A DNA stretch of 64,000 nt from Hippasteria phrygiana (taxonomy: Eukaryota; Echinodermata; Asteroidea; Valvatida; Goniasteridae), in NCBI GenBank assembly GCA_037893225.1, contig JAZGUH010000529.1, forward strand, positions 744,001 through 808,000, read 5' to 3'. Below the pieces are notes generated by a model. That model did not search any database. It was not told the DNA's origin and saw only the letters and a list, made by a program, of their open reading frames with translations. Positions within the stretch are counted from its first letter, which is position 1, and each line of letters starts with the position of its first letter. Of the stretch, positions 22,372 to 33,266 are shown piece by piece. Position numbers and translations under genes: made by a program.

Positions 22372-23329
22372 TTAGGCTATGACCTTCTCCTGACCTCGCT
22401 GAACCTGCAGGAGTTCCGCACCAATGGCGAAGCTGGAAGCGTTCGTATCCAAAATGAAAGGATCAATTGAATTCGGTAAAGCCAGAACAGGGGCGGACGT
22501 CAAAAGCTTCTTGATAGTTTCAAAGGCCAGTTGAAGCTCGGCGTTCCAAGTGAACTTGTTTTTTCCTGTGATGTTGTAGAGGGGCACCGCCACTGAGGCA
22601 TAATCCTTGAGGAAAACCCGGTGGTAATTTACTAGTCCTAAAAACTGTTCCACCTGCTTGGTGTTCCTCGGGACTGGCCAGTCCTCCACTACCTTCACAT
22701 GTTCCTCTGTAAGGTGCGTTCCACTCTCACCAATGCCCCTGCCAAGGAATTCAACTTTACGTTGAAACAGGGCACATTTCTTCGGCTTCAACTTGAGTTG
22801 AAAATCCCTGAGTCGCTGCAGAACCTGTCGAAGGTTTGCAGTGTGGTCTGGGAATGATTTCCCCAACACGACAACATCGTCTAGGAATGCTAGCACAATG
22901 TTCCAGTTAAGGCCTCTTAGGACAAGGTTCATCACCCGAGAGAACGTTGCGGGAGCATTGCAGAGTACGAACCCCATTCTCACAAACTCGAACAAGAAGT
23001 ACCTGGTAATGAAAGCGGTCTTCTTTCGATCACTCTCGTCAACTTTTACTTGCTAGTATGCGGAATTTGCATCAAGCTTGGAAAACCAGACATTCCTTGC
23101 AAGTGTGTCTAGACATTCCTCAATGTTGGGCAATGGATACACATCCTTTCTGGGTAACTGCGTTTAGCCCCCTATAATCTATGCACCAGCGGACGTTGCC
23201 ATCACGCTTCCTCACGAGGACGGGTGCAGATGCCCACTCTGACACAGAAGGTTGGATCACACCGGCAGCTTGCATCTTATCCAGATGTGCTTTTTCTTCG
23301 CTTGCGAAGCTCATTGGTGTATGTCTCAA
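22372..23329 (-). pseudogene. Gypsy reverse transcriptase, two frames
   Basis: Frame 23329-23120 has LDKMQAAGVIQPSVSEWASA and RDGNVRWCIDYRGLNAVT. Frame 22995-22372 has MGFVLCNAPATFSRVMNLVL, the catalytic FLDDVVV (usually YxDD), LKLKPKKCALFQRKVEFLG and the thumb/RNase H start DPFILDTNASSFAIGAEL. The two parts are separated by stops and frame changes at 22996-23119. Confidence 0.9.
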
Positions 23330-24165
23330 TTTGTGCTTAACCGGTCTAGAATCTCCAGTATCGATTTTATGTTCGATAGTGGTAAAATTCCCTAGATCGT
23401 ACTCGTCTTTTGCAAAGACGTCTTAGAACTCTATCAAGACGTCCTTGAGTTTGGTGTGCTCGTCCCCCACTAGATTTTCTGCTGATCGATTAAACAAATC
23501 TACTAAGTATTCAGGCACTTCAGCATCGGCCGCAACAATGACCTTGTTGGTAGACGAACTTTCGTCTACGGGCCCAACTGGAACGTCTATAACCGCAGCT
23601 ATAAAATTCACTAGCCTTGGCTACCAAACACCAGCACAAGTTGTTCTTCCTTTGTTTGGCGGACCATGCAACTGCATTCGTCAGCGTAGGATGAGAACTT
23701 GGCAAAAAATGCCTGCCAACTACCCTTTCCGTCATACGTTATTGTCCTCGGCAAAGTTGCATGCATCTGGGCTGAATTGGCTTTCCTCCACTTCGAAAAT
23801 GCAGGGCTGCTTGACCAAGTGGGAGTGTCTTGACCAAAAGTTGTTGGTTGTGCCTCCTCGTGCAGATAACGTGCGTCCCGCAGCTGTGCCTGCTGAGCAT
23901 AGGGAGACGGCGGCTGCGGGGGTAGCTATCAAAGGGGTAAGATGACCCCGGTTCAATCGTGGGAGCAACACCCTGAGCCTGGCAGGGAGCAGAAGTTGTC
24001 GCTAGCGACATCTGTCTGAATCGAGGCGTGTTAGAGGGTGCCGTGTCGGCTGACTCTCTTCTCTCCGAGAACGGCATATATGGTTTGAAGTCAAACACCT
24101 TCAGTAACTAAAGTCAGACCTGTTTCTCACACTTGGGACAGTTAGAAGTAGTTCTAGTGTAATAT
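23330..24165 (-). pseudogene. Gypsy gag/protease-region remnants
   Basis: Minus-strand fragments with no intact domain. The piece 23611-23423 (AEVPEYLVDLFNRSAENL) resembles the linker between protease and RT. 24098-23739 is a proline/serine-rich piece. The sequence resumes at 25005 beyond the inserted TIR element. Confidence 0.55.
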
Positions 24166-24213
24166 TACCATGAGCACCCCTTATGTCTATGATGGTGTTT
24201 GCAAGGGCATCTC

Positions 24214-24995
24214 TAGTCTTGGTTCAAGACGTTGTTACGTATATAGGCCTACGCGATAACCGGCCGCTGCTTTGAGGCTGTGTACGCGAATCCCCGCCGA
24301 GAAACCCCAGCGATTCCCTACCTCCTATCTAACGGAAGACGTCTCCACGGACGACTTGTCTTCCCATTTGACGCAAAAAGATGGTCGAGTTGTCTCAACG
24401 GTCGAGTTGTCTCGAGTCGAGTCGGCCAACGGTCGAGTTGTCCGAGCCCCGACGGTTTAATAATGGAGAGATATTTCTTGCATGTAACAATCAATTTCCC
24501 GCAGATCACACACCATCATCACCGAGGTTGCCTGCCCGGTACCTTTCAATTCCCCGTCGTATCTCCCTCGCGTCGATCGTCACAGTTGCAAGACGTCGCA
24601 TGCGAACACGAGCGGTGAACTTGACACTGCAGCCGCTGGCGCATAGCCGGCCGGCCGGCTGCCTGCAATGCAAAGCATAGCGCAGCTTCGATCGCGAACT
24701 TACCACCAGGGCCCCTTCGGCCAGTAGTATATAGATAGCTACCAGACTATTGTGCAACTTCATGGCAGCTCTTCTTCGTATGTGCGCGTGCGTGAAGAGA
24801 AAATTTTCCCCATTTTCATACAGAATTGAAGCGTGCGCACTAGTTTCCCCCATTTTTCGGGGGGAGATTTTACAAAATTCCCAAGACGTTGTTACTGGCG
24901 GTTCGTGGCTATTAACAGTTTGTCGTGATAACGCCCTCTCGCGGCGGCAGGTTATCCCGTATATATGTACGTAACAACGTCTTGAACCAAGACTA
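24214..24995. mobile_element. TIR element A of the TAGTCTTGG family, 9-bp TSD
   Basis: Left end TAGTCTTGGTTCAAGACG, right end its reverse complement. The 9-bp target duplication GGGCATCTC lies at 24205-24213 and 24996-25004 and both copies match exactly. It interrupts the gypsy element. Internal sequence includes repeated CGGTCGAGTTGTC and is non-coding. Element B (27330-29762) shares its interior, so the two are one subfamily. Confidence 0.92.
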
Positions 24996-25366
24996 GGGCA
25001 TCTCCAGCACCAGGGACAGACATCAAGTCTCGGCAAGAGCAGTAGTTGATCGGTACCCTATCTATGCCAAAGAGCAGGTAAGTTAACTAATAGTTCCTTC
25101 CTCTTTATTAACTTCTCTTATATTTAACTTTGTAACAATACAACTTCTTACTACAAAGAACGACAACAATGTGCAAGCATCAACTTCTGTTTGCACTAAA
25201 AATGGAAAAACAAATGCGTAACGATACCTCTGTTCCTTCGAGTAAAAACTGCTTACTCGAAAAACAGCCTCTGTTTAAACAACGGACTGGGTCTATAACA
25301 CAAACTTGTTAAATCCGTGAACATGAATATTCTCGGTGATACACTTTCTCACCGTTGGTGGCGCCA

Positions 25367-25557
25367 TTTAACTTCTGTTTTGTTCTCACCCATAGGCAAA
25401 ATAAGACCTGTATTTGCAAGGCGCAGGCCTCTACAAGCAAAAGCAGCCTGAATGTAGTAATTGCCGAGAGCGACTCACCCTATCTTCGACTTGGGCACCT
25501 CCGACGGGTCGTTGGGGTCTTGTGGATCTTGGCGGATCACTAAAGATAATGTCCAGG
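25367..25557 (-). repeat. Gypsy 5' LTR fragment
   Basis: Contains the about 100-bp block shared with the 3' LTR (CGACTCACCCTATCTTCGAC, plus-strand reading). It ends next to a TGGCGCC primer-binding-like site and is cut on its outer side by the purine repeat at 25557. Confidence 0.55.
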
Positions 25558-26535
25558 GTGGAGGGGGTGCAGGGGGGAGAGGGGGGAAGGGGGAGGGGGA
25601 GGGGAGGGGAGGGGAGGGGGAGGGGGAAGGGGAGGGGGAAAAGGGGAGGGGGAGGGGGAGGGGGAAGGGGGAGGGGGAGGGGGAGGGGGAGGGGGGGGCA
25701 GGGAGGGAAACATGGCCCCCCCCCCGGCGGTGACGCGTCATAAAAAAACATAAAAGAACTAGTGTTTTTAAGACGGTTCAGACGTTGTTTGCCCTCCCTG
25801 GCACAAAAAGCTATACGCTACTTACAAGAATGAGTGTAATGCCACCACTCGATCGTGATGACTTCGCTGCCCGATACGCATTGTGATTTCACGTCACAAC
25901 AATATCAATGTTAATTTGTTTTTTGTCTGAGAATGTTTTGTCGCAGCACACCATGCATGCTGATGACTCTACACCCTACTGTCTTTCTCCGGGAATACCC
26001 AATTTAACACTTCTCAAAACGAGTGTTCTTCTTCTTGCGTATGCTAAAATGTATAGGTTGATACATTTTCTCAAGCCAGTTAACAGATTGAGGGGGAGGG
26101 GGAGGGGGGAGGGGGAGGGGGAGGGGGGAGGGGGGGAGGCAGGGAGGGAAACATGCCCCCCCCCCCCCGGCGGTGACGCGTCATAAAAAAACATAAAAGA
26201 ACTAGTGTTTTTAAGACGGTTCAGACGTTGTTTGCCCTCCCTGGCACAAAAAGCTATACGCTACTTACAAGAATGAGTGTAATGCCACCACTCGATCGTG
26301 ATGACTTCGCTGCCCGATACGCATTGTGATTTCACGTCACAACAATATCAATGTTAATTTGTTTTTTGTCTGAGAATGTTTTGTCGCAGCACACCATGCA
26401 TGCTGATGACTCTACACCCTACTGTCTTTCTCCGGGAATACCCAATTTAACACTTCTCAAAACGAGTGTTCTTCTTCTTGCGTATGCTAAAATTTATAGG
26501 TCGATACATTTTCTCAAGCCAGTTAACAGATTGAG
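25557..26535. repeat. 443-bp tandem duplication separated by GGGGGA repeats
   Basis: A purine-only (GGGGGA)n-like tract (25557-25700) is followed by unit 1 (about 25700-26092), a second (GGGGGA)n tract (26092-26142) and unit 2 (to 26535). The units differ at only a few visible positions, with an offset of exactly 443. Unit 2 runs directly into the retroelement 3' end at 26536, so unit 1 is the extra copy. The tracts could form G-quadruplex or triplex DNA. Confidence 0.85.
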
Positions 26536-26915
26536 TATCCAACAGCTGCAAATCAGTGGCGCCGTGAGGTGGACGGTGTCTCAGGCAATAATCCAATAAG
26601 TGAGTGAGAGTCTGCTCTCCGAGGCCGCAGTCACAATAAGGGTCATCTACCATTCCCCATTTGAACAGGTTGGATCTCCATCTACCGACACCACTACGGA
26701 TCCTATTGAGCTTGGTCCAGCTGCTTCTGGGGAGGTTGCTGCCTCCAACATGTTTGCTAGGCTCAGGGATGAACTGATGGAGGCTGGTGCTGAGTTGTTT
26801 CCATTCCTCCTGCCATCTCCTCATGGCAAATTCCTGGTGGGTCTCATTTGGTAGAGCCTTGTTTAGAATGTCTGTGGCATGTGCCCAGCTGAAGTGGTTT
26901 TTTTGGACACAAGGC
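26447..26915 (-). mobile_element. Non-LTR retrotransposon ORF2 C-terminal fragment
   Basis: The minus-strand frame reads WAHATDILNKALPNETHQEF, MRRWQEEWKQ, LPRSSWTKLNRIRSGVGRWR, FKWGMVDDPYCDCGLGEQTL, HLLDYCLRHRPPHG and ends FEKC. The cysteine/histidine pattern CDCGxxEQTxxHLL is the usual C-terminal knuckle of non-LTR ORF2 proteins. The polymerase itself is missing. Its 3' UTR is the 443-bp unit duplicated to the left. Confidence 0.8.
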
Positions 26916-27035
26916 GCTGAGGTTTGATGACTGTTTCGCCTTCATCATTATACGTAACACAGAGTGCAAGAGGTGCCCAGGGTTGTTCACAGCACATCGA
27001 GCTTGATTCATCCAGTTAGGTTTATCTGAGCGCAA

Positions 27036-27329
27036 AACGGCTTTCTACTTTCCTCACCAATATACTCTAGCTGTACTAATTAAATTAGTCTAAGTTGAAC
27101 GAAAAGCTATACTATGCCAGTATATAGTATCGCCAGATGCATTAAGATGCAGTAGTATCGCCAGTTTCCATTCATCTTACGGTCTTTCCTGCTTCAAGAG
27201 GAATATTAATTCCTACTCTTGCATGTTTTTGTTTCGTTTTCCTTTTGTACTCCGTACCTCGAGTGGCTTTAGCCTATAAGTTGTCTGAGGGAACTTGCAT
27301 AAAAAAAACGCATCACACGGAAGGCTCCG
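27036..27329. other. Unassigned spacer
   Basis: Short AT-rich stretch between the retroelement fragment and TIR element B. No feature is seen beyond the 9-bp target site at 27321-27329. Confidence 0.4.
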
Positions 27330-28365
27330 TAGTCTTGGTTCAAGACGTTGTTACGTATACGCGTTAACCGGCCGCCGCGAGAGGGCGTTATCACGACAAA
27401 CTATTAATAGCCACGAACCGCCAGTAACAACGTCTTGGAAATTTCGTAGAAGCCGTGTTGTGCGCATGCACCTGCTTAGCCCAATGATTGCAGCGGCATT
27501 ATGTAGTTTGCATAAACATACATAAATGCATTATGCATAGATCTAACCCCCTGACTACTGCCGCCCGAGTGTTAGTATGAAGATATATGTACAGGTCCGT
27601 GCTATTTAGATTGTTTGGTAGGGCCGAGGGAATTTAACTAAAAAGTTCCAGAATGATGGAAATATAATAAACAGAAAATCTTAACGGGGCTGAATATTAT
27701 AATGGTGCTGAGGAGACCATGTTCGGTGATTTGATTTAGATATAAAATAGAAAAGGCCGTAATAATAATAAAACAAATAGCTCACGAGGCCCTAGTCTTT
27801 ACAGCCGGGGAAAACGGAGATTGTCGTACTCTGGTGATTCGATTGTCACACAGTTCACAAAGATACTGAGACGCACTTTGCGGGTTTTCTCCACTGGTGA
27901 AACTCGACACAAATTCAGGCTGTTTGCTTTGAGGCTGGACGCGAATCCCCGCCGAGAAACCCCAGTGATTCCCCTACCTCCGAGTCGACTTCAATTCAAC
28001 GGACGACTTGTCTCCACGGAAGACTTGTCTCCACGGAAGACTTGTCTTCCCATTTGACGCAAAGACGGTCGAGTTGTCTCAACGGTCGAGTTGTCTCAAC
28101 GGTCGAGTTGTCTCGAGTCGAGTCGGCCAACGGTCGAGTTGTCCGAGCCCCGACGGTCTAATATAATGGAGAGGTATTTCTTGCATATATGTAACAAGTA
28201 ATTTCCCGCAGATCACACACCATCACCCAGGTTGCCTGCCCGGTCCCGCCCGGCACCTTCCCCGTCGTATCTCCCTAGCATCGATCAACACAGTTGCAAG
28301 ACGTTGCATGCGATCGAACACGAGCGGTGAACACTGCAGCCGCTAGCGCAAAGCCGGCCAGCCGC

Positions 28366-28548
28366 TAGACTTGATTTCAAGTCCGAGATTGGCCATGCAT
28401 CACACAAACTGACTATCGAAGGTTAAATTTAGACTAGTTCCAGGTCCCTCCATTGTCCTGGGTTTCACAAGAGAGCGCCTTTTCCGGCACAACTGTATTG
28501 GCTATCAGGCCGACAAAAACCACGATCACAGACTTGGAACCAAGTCTA
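28366..28548. mobile_element. TIR element C, 183-bp MITE nested in element B
   Basis: Ends TAGACTTGATTTCAAGTC and the inverse of TAGACTTGGTTCCAAGTC. An exact 9-bp target duplication GCCAGCCGC lies at 28357-28365 and 28549-28557. It is a short non-coding relative of the TAGTCTTGG family. Confidence 0.92.
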
Positions 28549-28577
28549 GCCAGCCGCTAGCGCAAAGCCGGCCAGCC

Positions 28578-29450
28578 GGTGTAAAAGGTAATTCTGTCCC
28601 CCCTGATAAATCTGTCCCCCCTGATAATTCTGTCCCCCGGGACAGATTTATCAGGTCGCGACCCACCCATTTGCCACCCACCCGAACACGAAATCTCTGG
28701 TCGGCGGGCCGATGGCGGGCCACCGGTGGCGGTTGATGCCACCGGTGCCACCCATTTGCCACTGGTGGCCCACCGAACACAAAATATAAGGGACTATATC
28801 TCTAGTCGGCGGGCCGATGGCGGGCCACCGGTGGCTTCCGGTGCCACCGGTGCCACCCATTTGCCACCGGTGGCCCACCGAACACTGTTTGCTGGGTGTA
28901 GGCTAATTACGCGTGCAAGAAGTCTGCAGAATTCGGAGTGCTGCCATTTCTACGCAAGAAAAATAGGTCGATTAATTTCCAAAGAGACGAAGTTATTTTC
29001 ATTTTGATAGCTTCATAAAGGGTACAAAAGTACAAAATGTATACTATGGGGTTTATCGAAACGCTGGCTTTGGCTTGGCTTCGTCTCCGATTTCTGAATA
29101 TCTGAGAAGCAAACAAAATGTAAGTATTCTAATTTTTTACTTTCAGAATCAACCGAATGAATGTTCCTAAAGCAGAACATGTACCAACATTTAGAATATT
29201 TCCATTTTCTCAGTTATTCAGAAGTCGGAGACGAAGCCAAAGCCAAGCCGAAGCCAGCGTTTCGAAAACCCCCTATGTGAAGTAAATTCATCAAAACAAT
29301 ATATGGAACAGGCCTTAAGCGTGGCAAATATAGGGGGACAAAATCACCTGGAGGGGGACAGAATTAACTGGCCAGGGGGACACATTTACCTAGTTAATTC
29401 TGACCGGGGGGACAGATTTTAGGGGGGACAGAATTACCGTCTACACCGGC
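28578..29450. mobile_element. Inverted-repeat element with GGTAATTCTGTCCCCCC ends, nested in element B
   Basis: The left side carries GGTAATTCTGTCCCCCC and several AATTCTGTCCCCC words; the right side carries their inverse (29320-29433). Its right half recurs at 36060-36415, defining a family. It contains a two-unit tandem repeat of about 105 bp (28694-28880, GCCACCGGTGCCACCCATTT) and a nested MITE. Exact termini are uncertain because the flanks are GGCC-rich. Confidence 0.65.
29047..29273. mobile_element. MITE nested inside the GGTAATTCTG element
   Basis: Inverted ends (GGGTTTATCGAAACGCTGGC at the left; complement at the right) flanked by TA. The homologous family copy at about 36200-36230 lacks this insert: it runs from AAAATGTATA directly into CTGTGAAGTAAATTC. 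That is an empty site supporting the insertion boundaries. Confidence 0.8.
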
Positions 29451-29771
29451 CGGCCGGCCAGCTCGCGAACTAGCTTACCAGCGCCCCTTCGATCGGCCAG
29501 TAGTATAGATAGCTACAAGACTATTGTACAACTTCATGGCAGCTCTTTTTCGTATGTGCGCGTGCGTAAAGAGAACAATATGTTCCTCATTTTTATACAG
29601 AATTGACGCATGCGCACTAGTTTCCCCAATTTTTCAGGGGATTTTACGAAATTCCCAAGACGTTGTTACTAGCGGTTCTTGGCTATTAATAGTTTTCGTG
29701 ATAACGCCCTCTCATGGCGGCCGGTTATCGCGTATACGTAACAACGTCTTGAACCAAGACTAACGGCTCCG

Positions 29772-30006
29772 ATGCTTTCGGTCATTTTAACTTTGTGCAC
29801 ACTTCAATAGGGCCATAGCAGTGACCACCGACCAATCAGCTACGCGATGGCGTTTCGTGGCCACACCTCGCACGTGGTAGCACTCTTGTGGTTGTGGCTG
29901 TCACGTCAATGGGTGCGTTCGAGTAGCTCACCCGGCCGGGTCGACTCGGGTTAGCCTCGTGCCGTTCGATTAGGTCTGACGTCATACCTGGGGCTCACTC
30001 GGGTCA
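29772..30006. other. Unassigned spacer
   Basis: No gene or repeat ends recognised between TIR elements B and E apart from the target site of E. Confidence 0.4.
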
Positions 30007-30622
30007 GCCACTACCTAGTCTTGTAGCGTCGCGTTTATTCGTTCCATGCAGTGAGCCCTCTGACGGTACGATTAGACCAACTCATGGGCTCGCACTATCG
30101 TCTTGGGAATCCTGCACCAGCGGTTTAACTTTTTCTTTATTTCTCCCTAGGCTTTCCTAGGAAGCCAATCAGCGATCGCAAAACGGACATGCATATGAAT
30201 TATGTGATGACCTGAAATATTAACGGGTCGGGATCTGGGGCTAATGTAAACATGAATGGCCACTGTCACGTCACCGAGCGCGCGATATGCGATACGCGAT
30301 TATCGCACAATAATTACAAGCAATTGTGACCGTGGGAACGACCGTTAGTCGTGAAGGGTTTGTGTTCCTTCCTCCATGGTGTGTTTTACCGACTGGGTTC
30401 GGTAAAACATGGAGGAAGGGGTAAACCATGGATCGGAGGAAGGAACCTGTGCCTCTCTGTTTTGATTTCAATAACAACTTCGCCTCCAATTTCGTCACAG
30501 CCTAGTAGTATCATATTTTTAAAAACCTCTCAAGTTGGCTTTGGATAAAGCCTGACCGACGAGGTGCTGAAGAAGGACGCTCAGGGCCAGTATTAATTCG
30601 TTTGTGTTTGCAAGCCTGAGCC

Positions 30623-31027
30623 TAGTCTTGGTTCCAAGACGTCCTTATAGCGCGGTGCGACGTACAGCGCGCACGGCAGCGCCCTCTAGCTACACACACA
30701 CACACACGTACACAAACGGGTGCAATCGTGGACCTCCCATTGTTCCTCTTTTGTTTATACTCTAACTTTTTCGGAAGGCCTCCCATTGGTTTTGTACACG
30801 ATTTTCAATCGTGGACGTTAGGTCAAACGTGGACCCCTTTGTCTACGCCCGAATTCTTTTGTCCTAGGTCCACGATTGCCGGCATATACAAACTCACACA
30901 CACGCCAAGGCCAAATCGCTAATTTGGCCTTGGCGTGTGTGTGTGTGTATGTAGCGAGAGGGCGCTGTCGGCCGGCCGTGCGCGCTATATACGTCGCACC
31001 GCTAAGGACGTCTTGGAACCAAGACTA
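30623..31027. mobile_element. TIR element D of the TAGTCTTGG family, nested in element E
   Basis: Ends TAGTCTTGGTTCCAAGACGT and its inverse. An exact 9-bp target duplication GCCTGAGCC lies at 30614-30622 and 31028-31036. Its subterminal inverted parts (about 30650-30690 and 30950-31010) flank a CA/TG-bordered copy of the repeat also found at 11440-11660, and a hairpin (GCCAAGGCCAAAT, 30904-30934). Confidence 0.92.
30718..30904 (+). repeat. MITE-like repeat with CA/TG flanks, copy 2
   Basis: Inverted copy of 11440-11660, with ends GCAATCGTGGACCT and AGGTCCACGATTGC, flanked by CA runs. It lies inside element D. Confidence 0.65.
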
Positions 31028-31998
31028 GCCTGAGCCCCGAGGCCCTTTTTAGCAGTCGACCAAGGATGGGAATTCTTGCGTGAATGCGTGCAGTCGGAGT
31101 CTAGTGTCTACAATCGGAGTACGGTATGCGGCGGTCAGGCTACTGTAGTAAAGTGAAAACGAAATCCTGCACTATATATAGTGTTGTATTTATGGACCTG
31201 CATGAAATATGGTTTAAATTTAGCTTGAAAATTCCAGCTCTAGGCTTATGGCGAATATCATCACATCGATCCAGCTAGCTATAACCATGGAGGTAACTTA
31301 CGTGGTTGGGGGAAATAGGCTAGAGTGGTTGGCCGGGGAAAAATATGAATGGAAATAGGGATATTTAACACCATCATAGTAAACACTGAATTTTATACCC
31401 TTACCCCCTATATAGGCCAGCCTGTGTGGCAATTCATATTGAATTTCAGAGTACGAATTTCACTTTACTAAAAAGAAATGCGTCGATCCGTGATAGTTCT
31501 CGACAGTGCTTTAATTACTTGTGACATGAATCACACACGTAACGTGATGCAGAAGTATAATCCCCAACAAAATCCCAATAAAAACCATCAATTTCACGTA
31601 TATTTAACAGAGAAATATGTTTTCCATGTTATTTGTTCCTTCCAAAGATATAATATTATAACTACTGTAAGTGTAACTACTATACGCGGCGCTACGCGTA
31701 TATACATACGATCTTCGGTTTCTTCCCACAAATTTACCAGACACTATCGTATTATGGGGTCGCCGACTGCGTGAAGCGCGCGCCATGTTGTTCAAAGGTT
31801 ATGAATATCAACACAAACAAATCATTTGCATATTACAGCCGCGCCCACATTTTGCAGGATTCCCAAGACGATAGTGCGAGCCCATGAGTTGGTCTAATCG
31901 TACCGTCAGAGGGCGCACTGCATGGAACGAATATTAAAGGCGACTCTACACGATCAATTATCGATCACTGTCGTCTTGAACCAAGACTAGCCACTACC

Positions 31999-32656
31999 CT
32001 GCTCGCGGAGCAGAGTCACTGGTGGAATTACGTCACACGCATTCGTAGTTAAATGCTGTATCGTGACGATGAAATCCCGAACTGAGATGAAAGCAGATAT
32101 GAACCCAGTAACTGCAAATAATACCCCACGACCGCGCGCTGACCTACAGGGCGCGCGCGCCAGATCAGATTACAATTGCAATAACTGCTGAATGCATGAT
32201 CCTGTAGTTATGATACATACTGCATGTACAAGTATTTTGTATGTGTTTGTGCCACCAAAAATATACGATAGGCCTACAGTCGAACATAGTCCGTGCCACC
32301 CACCCGCCGGCCAAACGCCAAAATGTACCATGACAGAACCAAACGAAAACTAGAAAATAAGTAAAGCTGTATTTATAATTGTAAAATAAATAATGTACTA
32401 GCCCCTTCCTATACAAAAATAAAGGTGTAGGCCTATGTATCGAAATACATTTTGACTAAAATCGGCTGTGCGTGTGTGGCAGGGCCAAATTATATTGCTT
32501 ATTATTTTTAGAGAGTTTCTCCCCTGCTTATATTTTTAACATGTACTGTGGTTTATTTAGTTGTGTGTCCCCATGGCCCCAGTAACAGCACCCCCCCCCC
32601 CCCCCCCCCCCTTGACCACAGTTATACTTGTGTACAGAGTTTTAGCTTGCCTTCAC
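31999..32656. other. Unassigned spacer
   Basis: No gene seen. A C homopolymer of more than 20 bases lies at about 32591-32611. Confidence 0.4.
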
Positions 32657-33266
32657 TTAAAGGGACACATTGCTTTGGATTTTGCGATTTGGGCTAATAA
32701 AACTGAAATGGATATGGTTGAGAAGCTTCTTTAAAAGTAAAATATGAAGATTCACATAACTATCCCTTCAAATTTCGTGTTTTTTTTTTTATTTCGTGAC
32801 AAATAACGGTCCGCCATTTTGTAGAACCAAATTTTTGACTCCACAAAATGGCGGACTGTGTTCACCAGTCGTATTTCCAGTCGCAGCTGGTTAAAGTACG
32901 TTCTGTTGATCCATTTTGATGTACTGTGGCACGGCGCGCAGCACTGGCGATATGTGTCGCGAGGTAGAGAATGGTACCTGGCGATCATCTGATAGGTTTA
33001 CAAGGCCACTGGCTGCGGCGCCAGCCTAAAGACTCTCACAGTGTATTTTGCGCATTATTTAGACGGTGGTATTTACTACTGGAAATAAGTCAATGTTTCG
33101 CGGGTCAGATGTCAGGGGTCAGAGGCAATTTTTTTGTTTTGTAATCACTACTCGCTAATTACAACACATTATACGTGTTTTTTTGCATGAACAACTCTTA
33201 TAAAAGATAAGGAACATTTCCAAACAGCAAAATTTCATGACATTTGAAGGCAATGTGTCCCTTTAA
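32657..33266. mobile_element. TTAA-flanked MITE, about 610 bp
   Basis: TTAA at 32657-32660 and 33263-33266 flank inverted ends AGGGACACATTGC and GCAATGTGTCCCT, a 13-bp perfect match. An internal short inverted repeat (CCGCCATTTTGTAG near 32811, CACAAAATGGCGG near 32842) is present. There is no transposase frame. Target and ends fit piggyBac/Kolobok-type elements. Confidence 0.85.

Larger units (their letters stand above)
20763..25557 (-). mobile_element. Decayed Ty3/gypsy LTR retrotransposon, minus strand, interrupted
   Basis: Reading right to left: a partial 5' LTR (25557-25367), a TGGCGCC primer-binding-like site (25366-25360), a degraded gag/protease region, RT, RNase H, integrase and an appended PHD-like finger, then a G-rich polypurine tract (21105-21062) and a 3' LTR starting TGTAGTAGG at 21060. 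About 100 bp of the LTRs (20763-20872 and 25455-25556) are clearly alike in direct orientation. A 782-bp TIR element is inserted at 24214-24995. Several frameshifts and stops make it non-autonomous. Confidence 0.8.
27330..29762. mobile_element. TIR element B of the TAGTCTTGG family, with nested insertions
   Basis: Left end TAGTCTTGGTTCAAGACG at 27330, inverted right end finishing at 29762. Target duplications AAGGCTCCG (27321-27329) and ACGGCTCCG (29763-29771) match at 8 of 9 positions. Its interior is homologous to element A, including the CGGTCGAGTTGTC repeats near 28065-28140, but it is split by element C (28366-28548) and by a further inverted-repeat element (about 28578-29450). Confidence 0.9.
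30016..31989. mobile_element. TIR element E of the TAGTCTTGG family
   Basis: Left end TAGTCTTGTAGCGTCG, right end CGTCTTGAACCAAGACTA. An exact 9-bp target duplication GCCACTACC lies at 30007-30015 and 31990-31998. A subterminal inverted repeat joins about 30040-30115 with 31855-31940 (GGCTCGCACTATCGTCTTGG). Element D is nested inside at 30623-31027. About 31040-31840 has no recognisable coding potential. Confidence 0.92.

Noticed and set aside
25414..25751. Glycine/arginine-rich or proline-rich open frames
   Set aside because: They translate the GGGGGA purine tract; no gene context.
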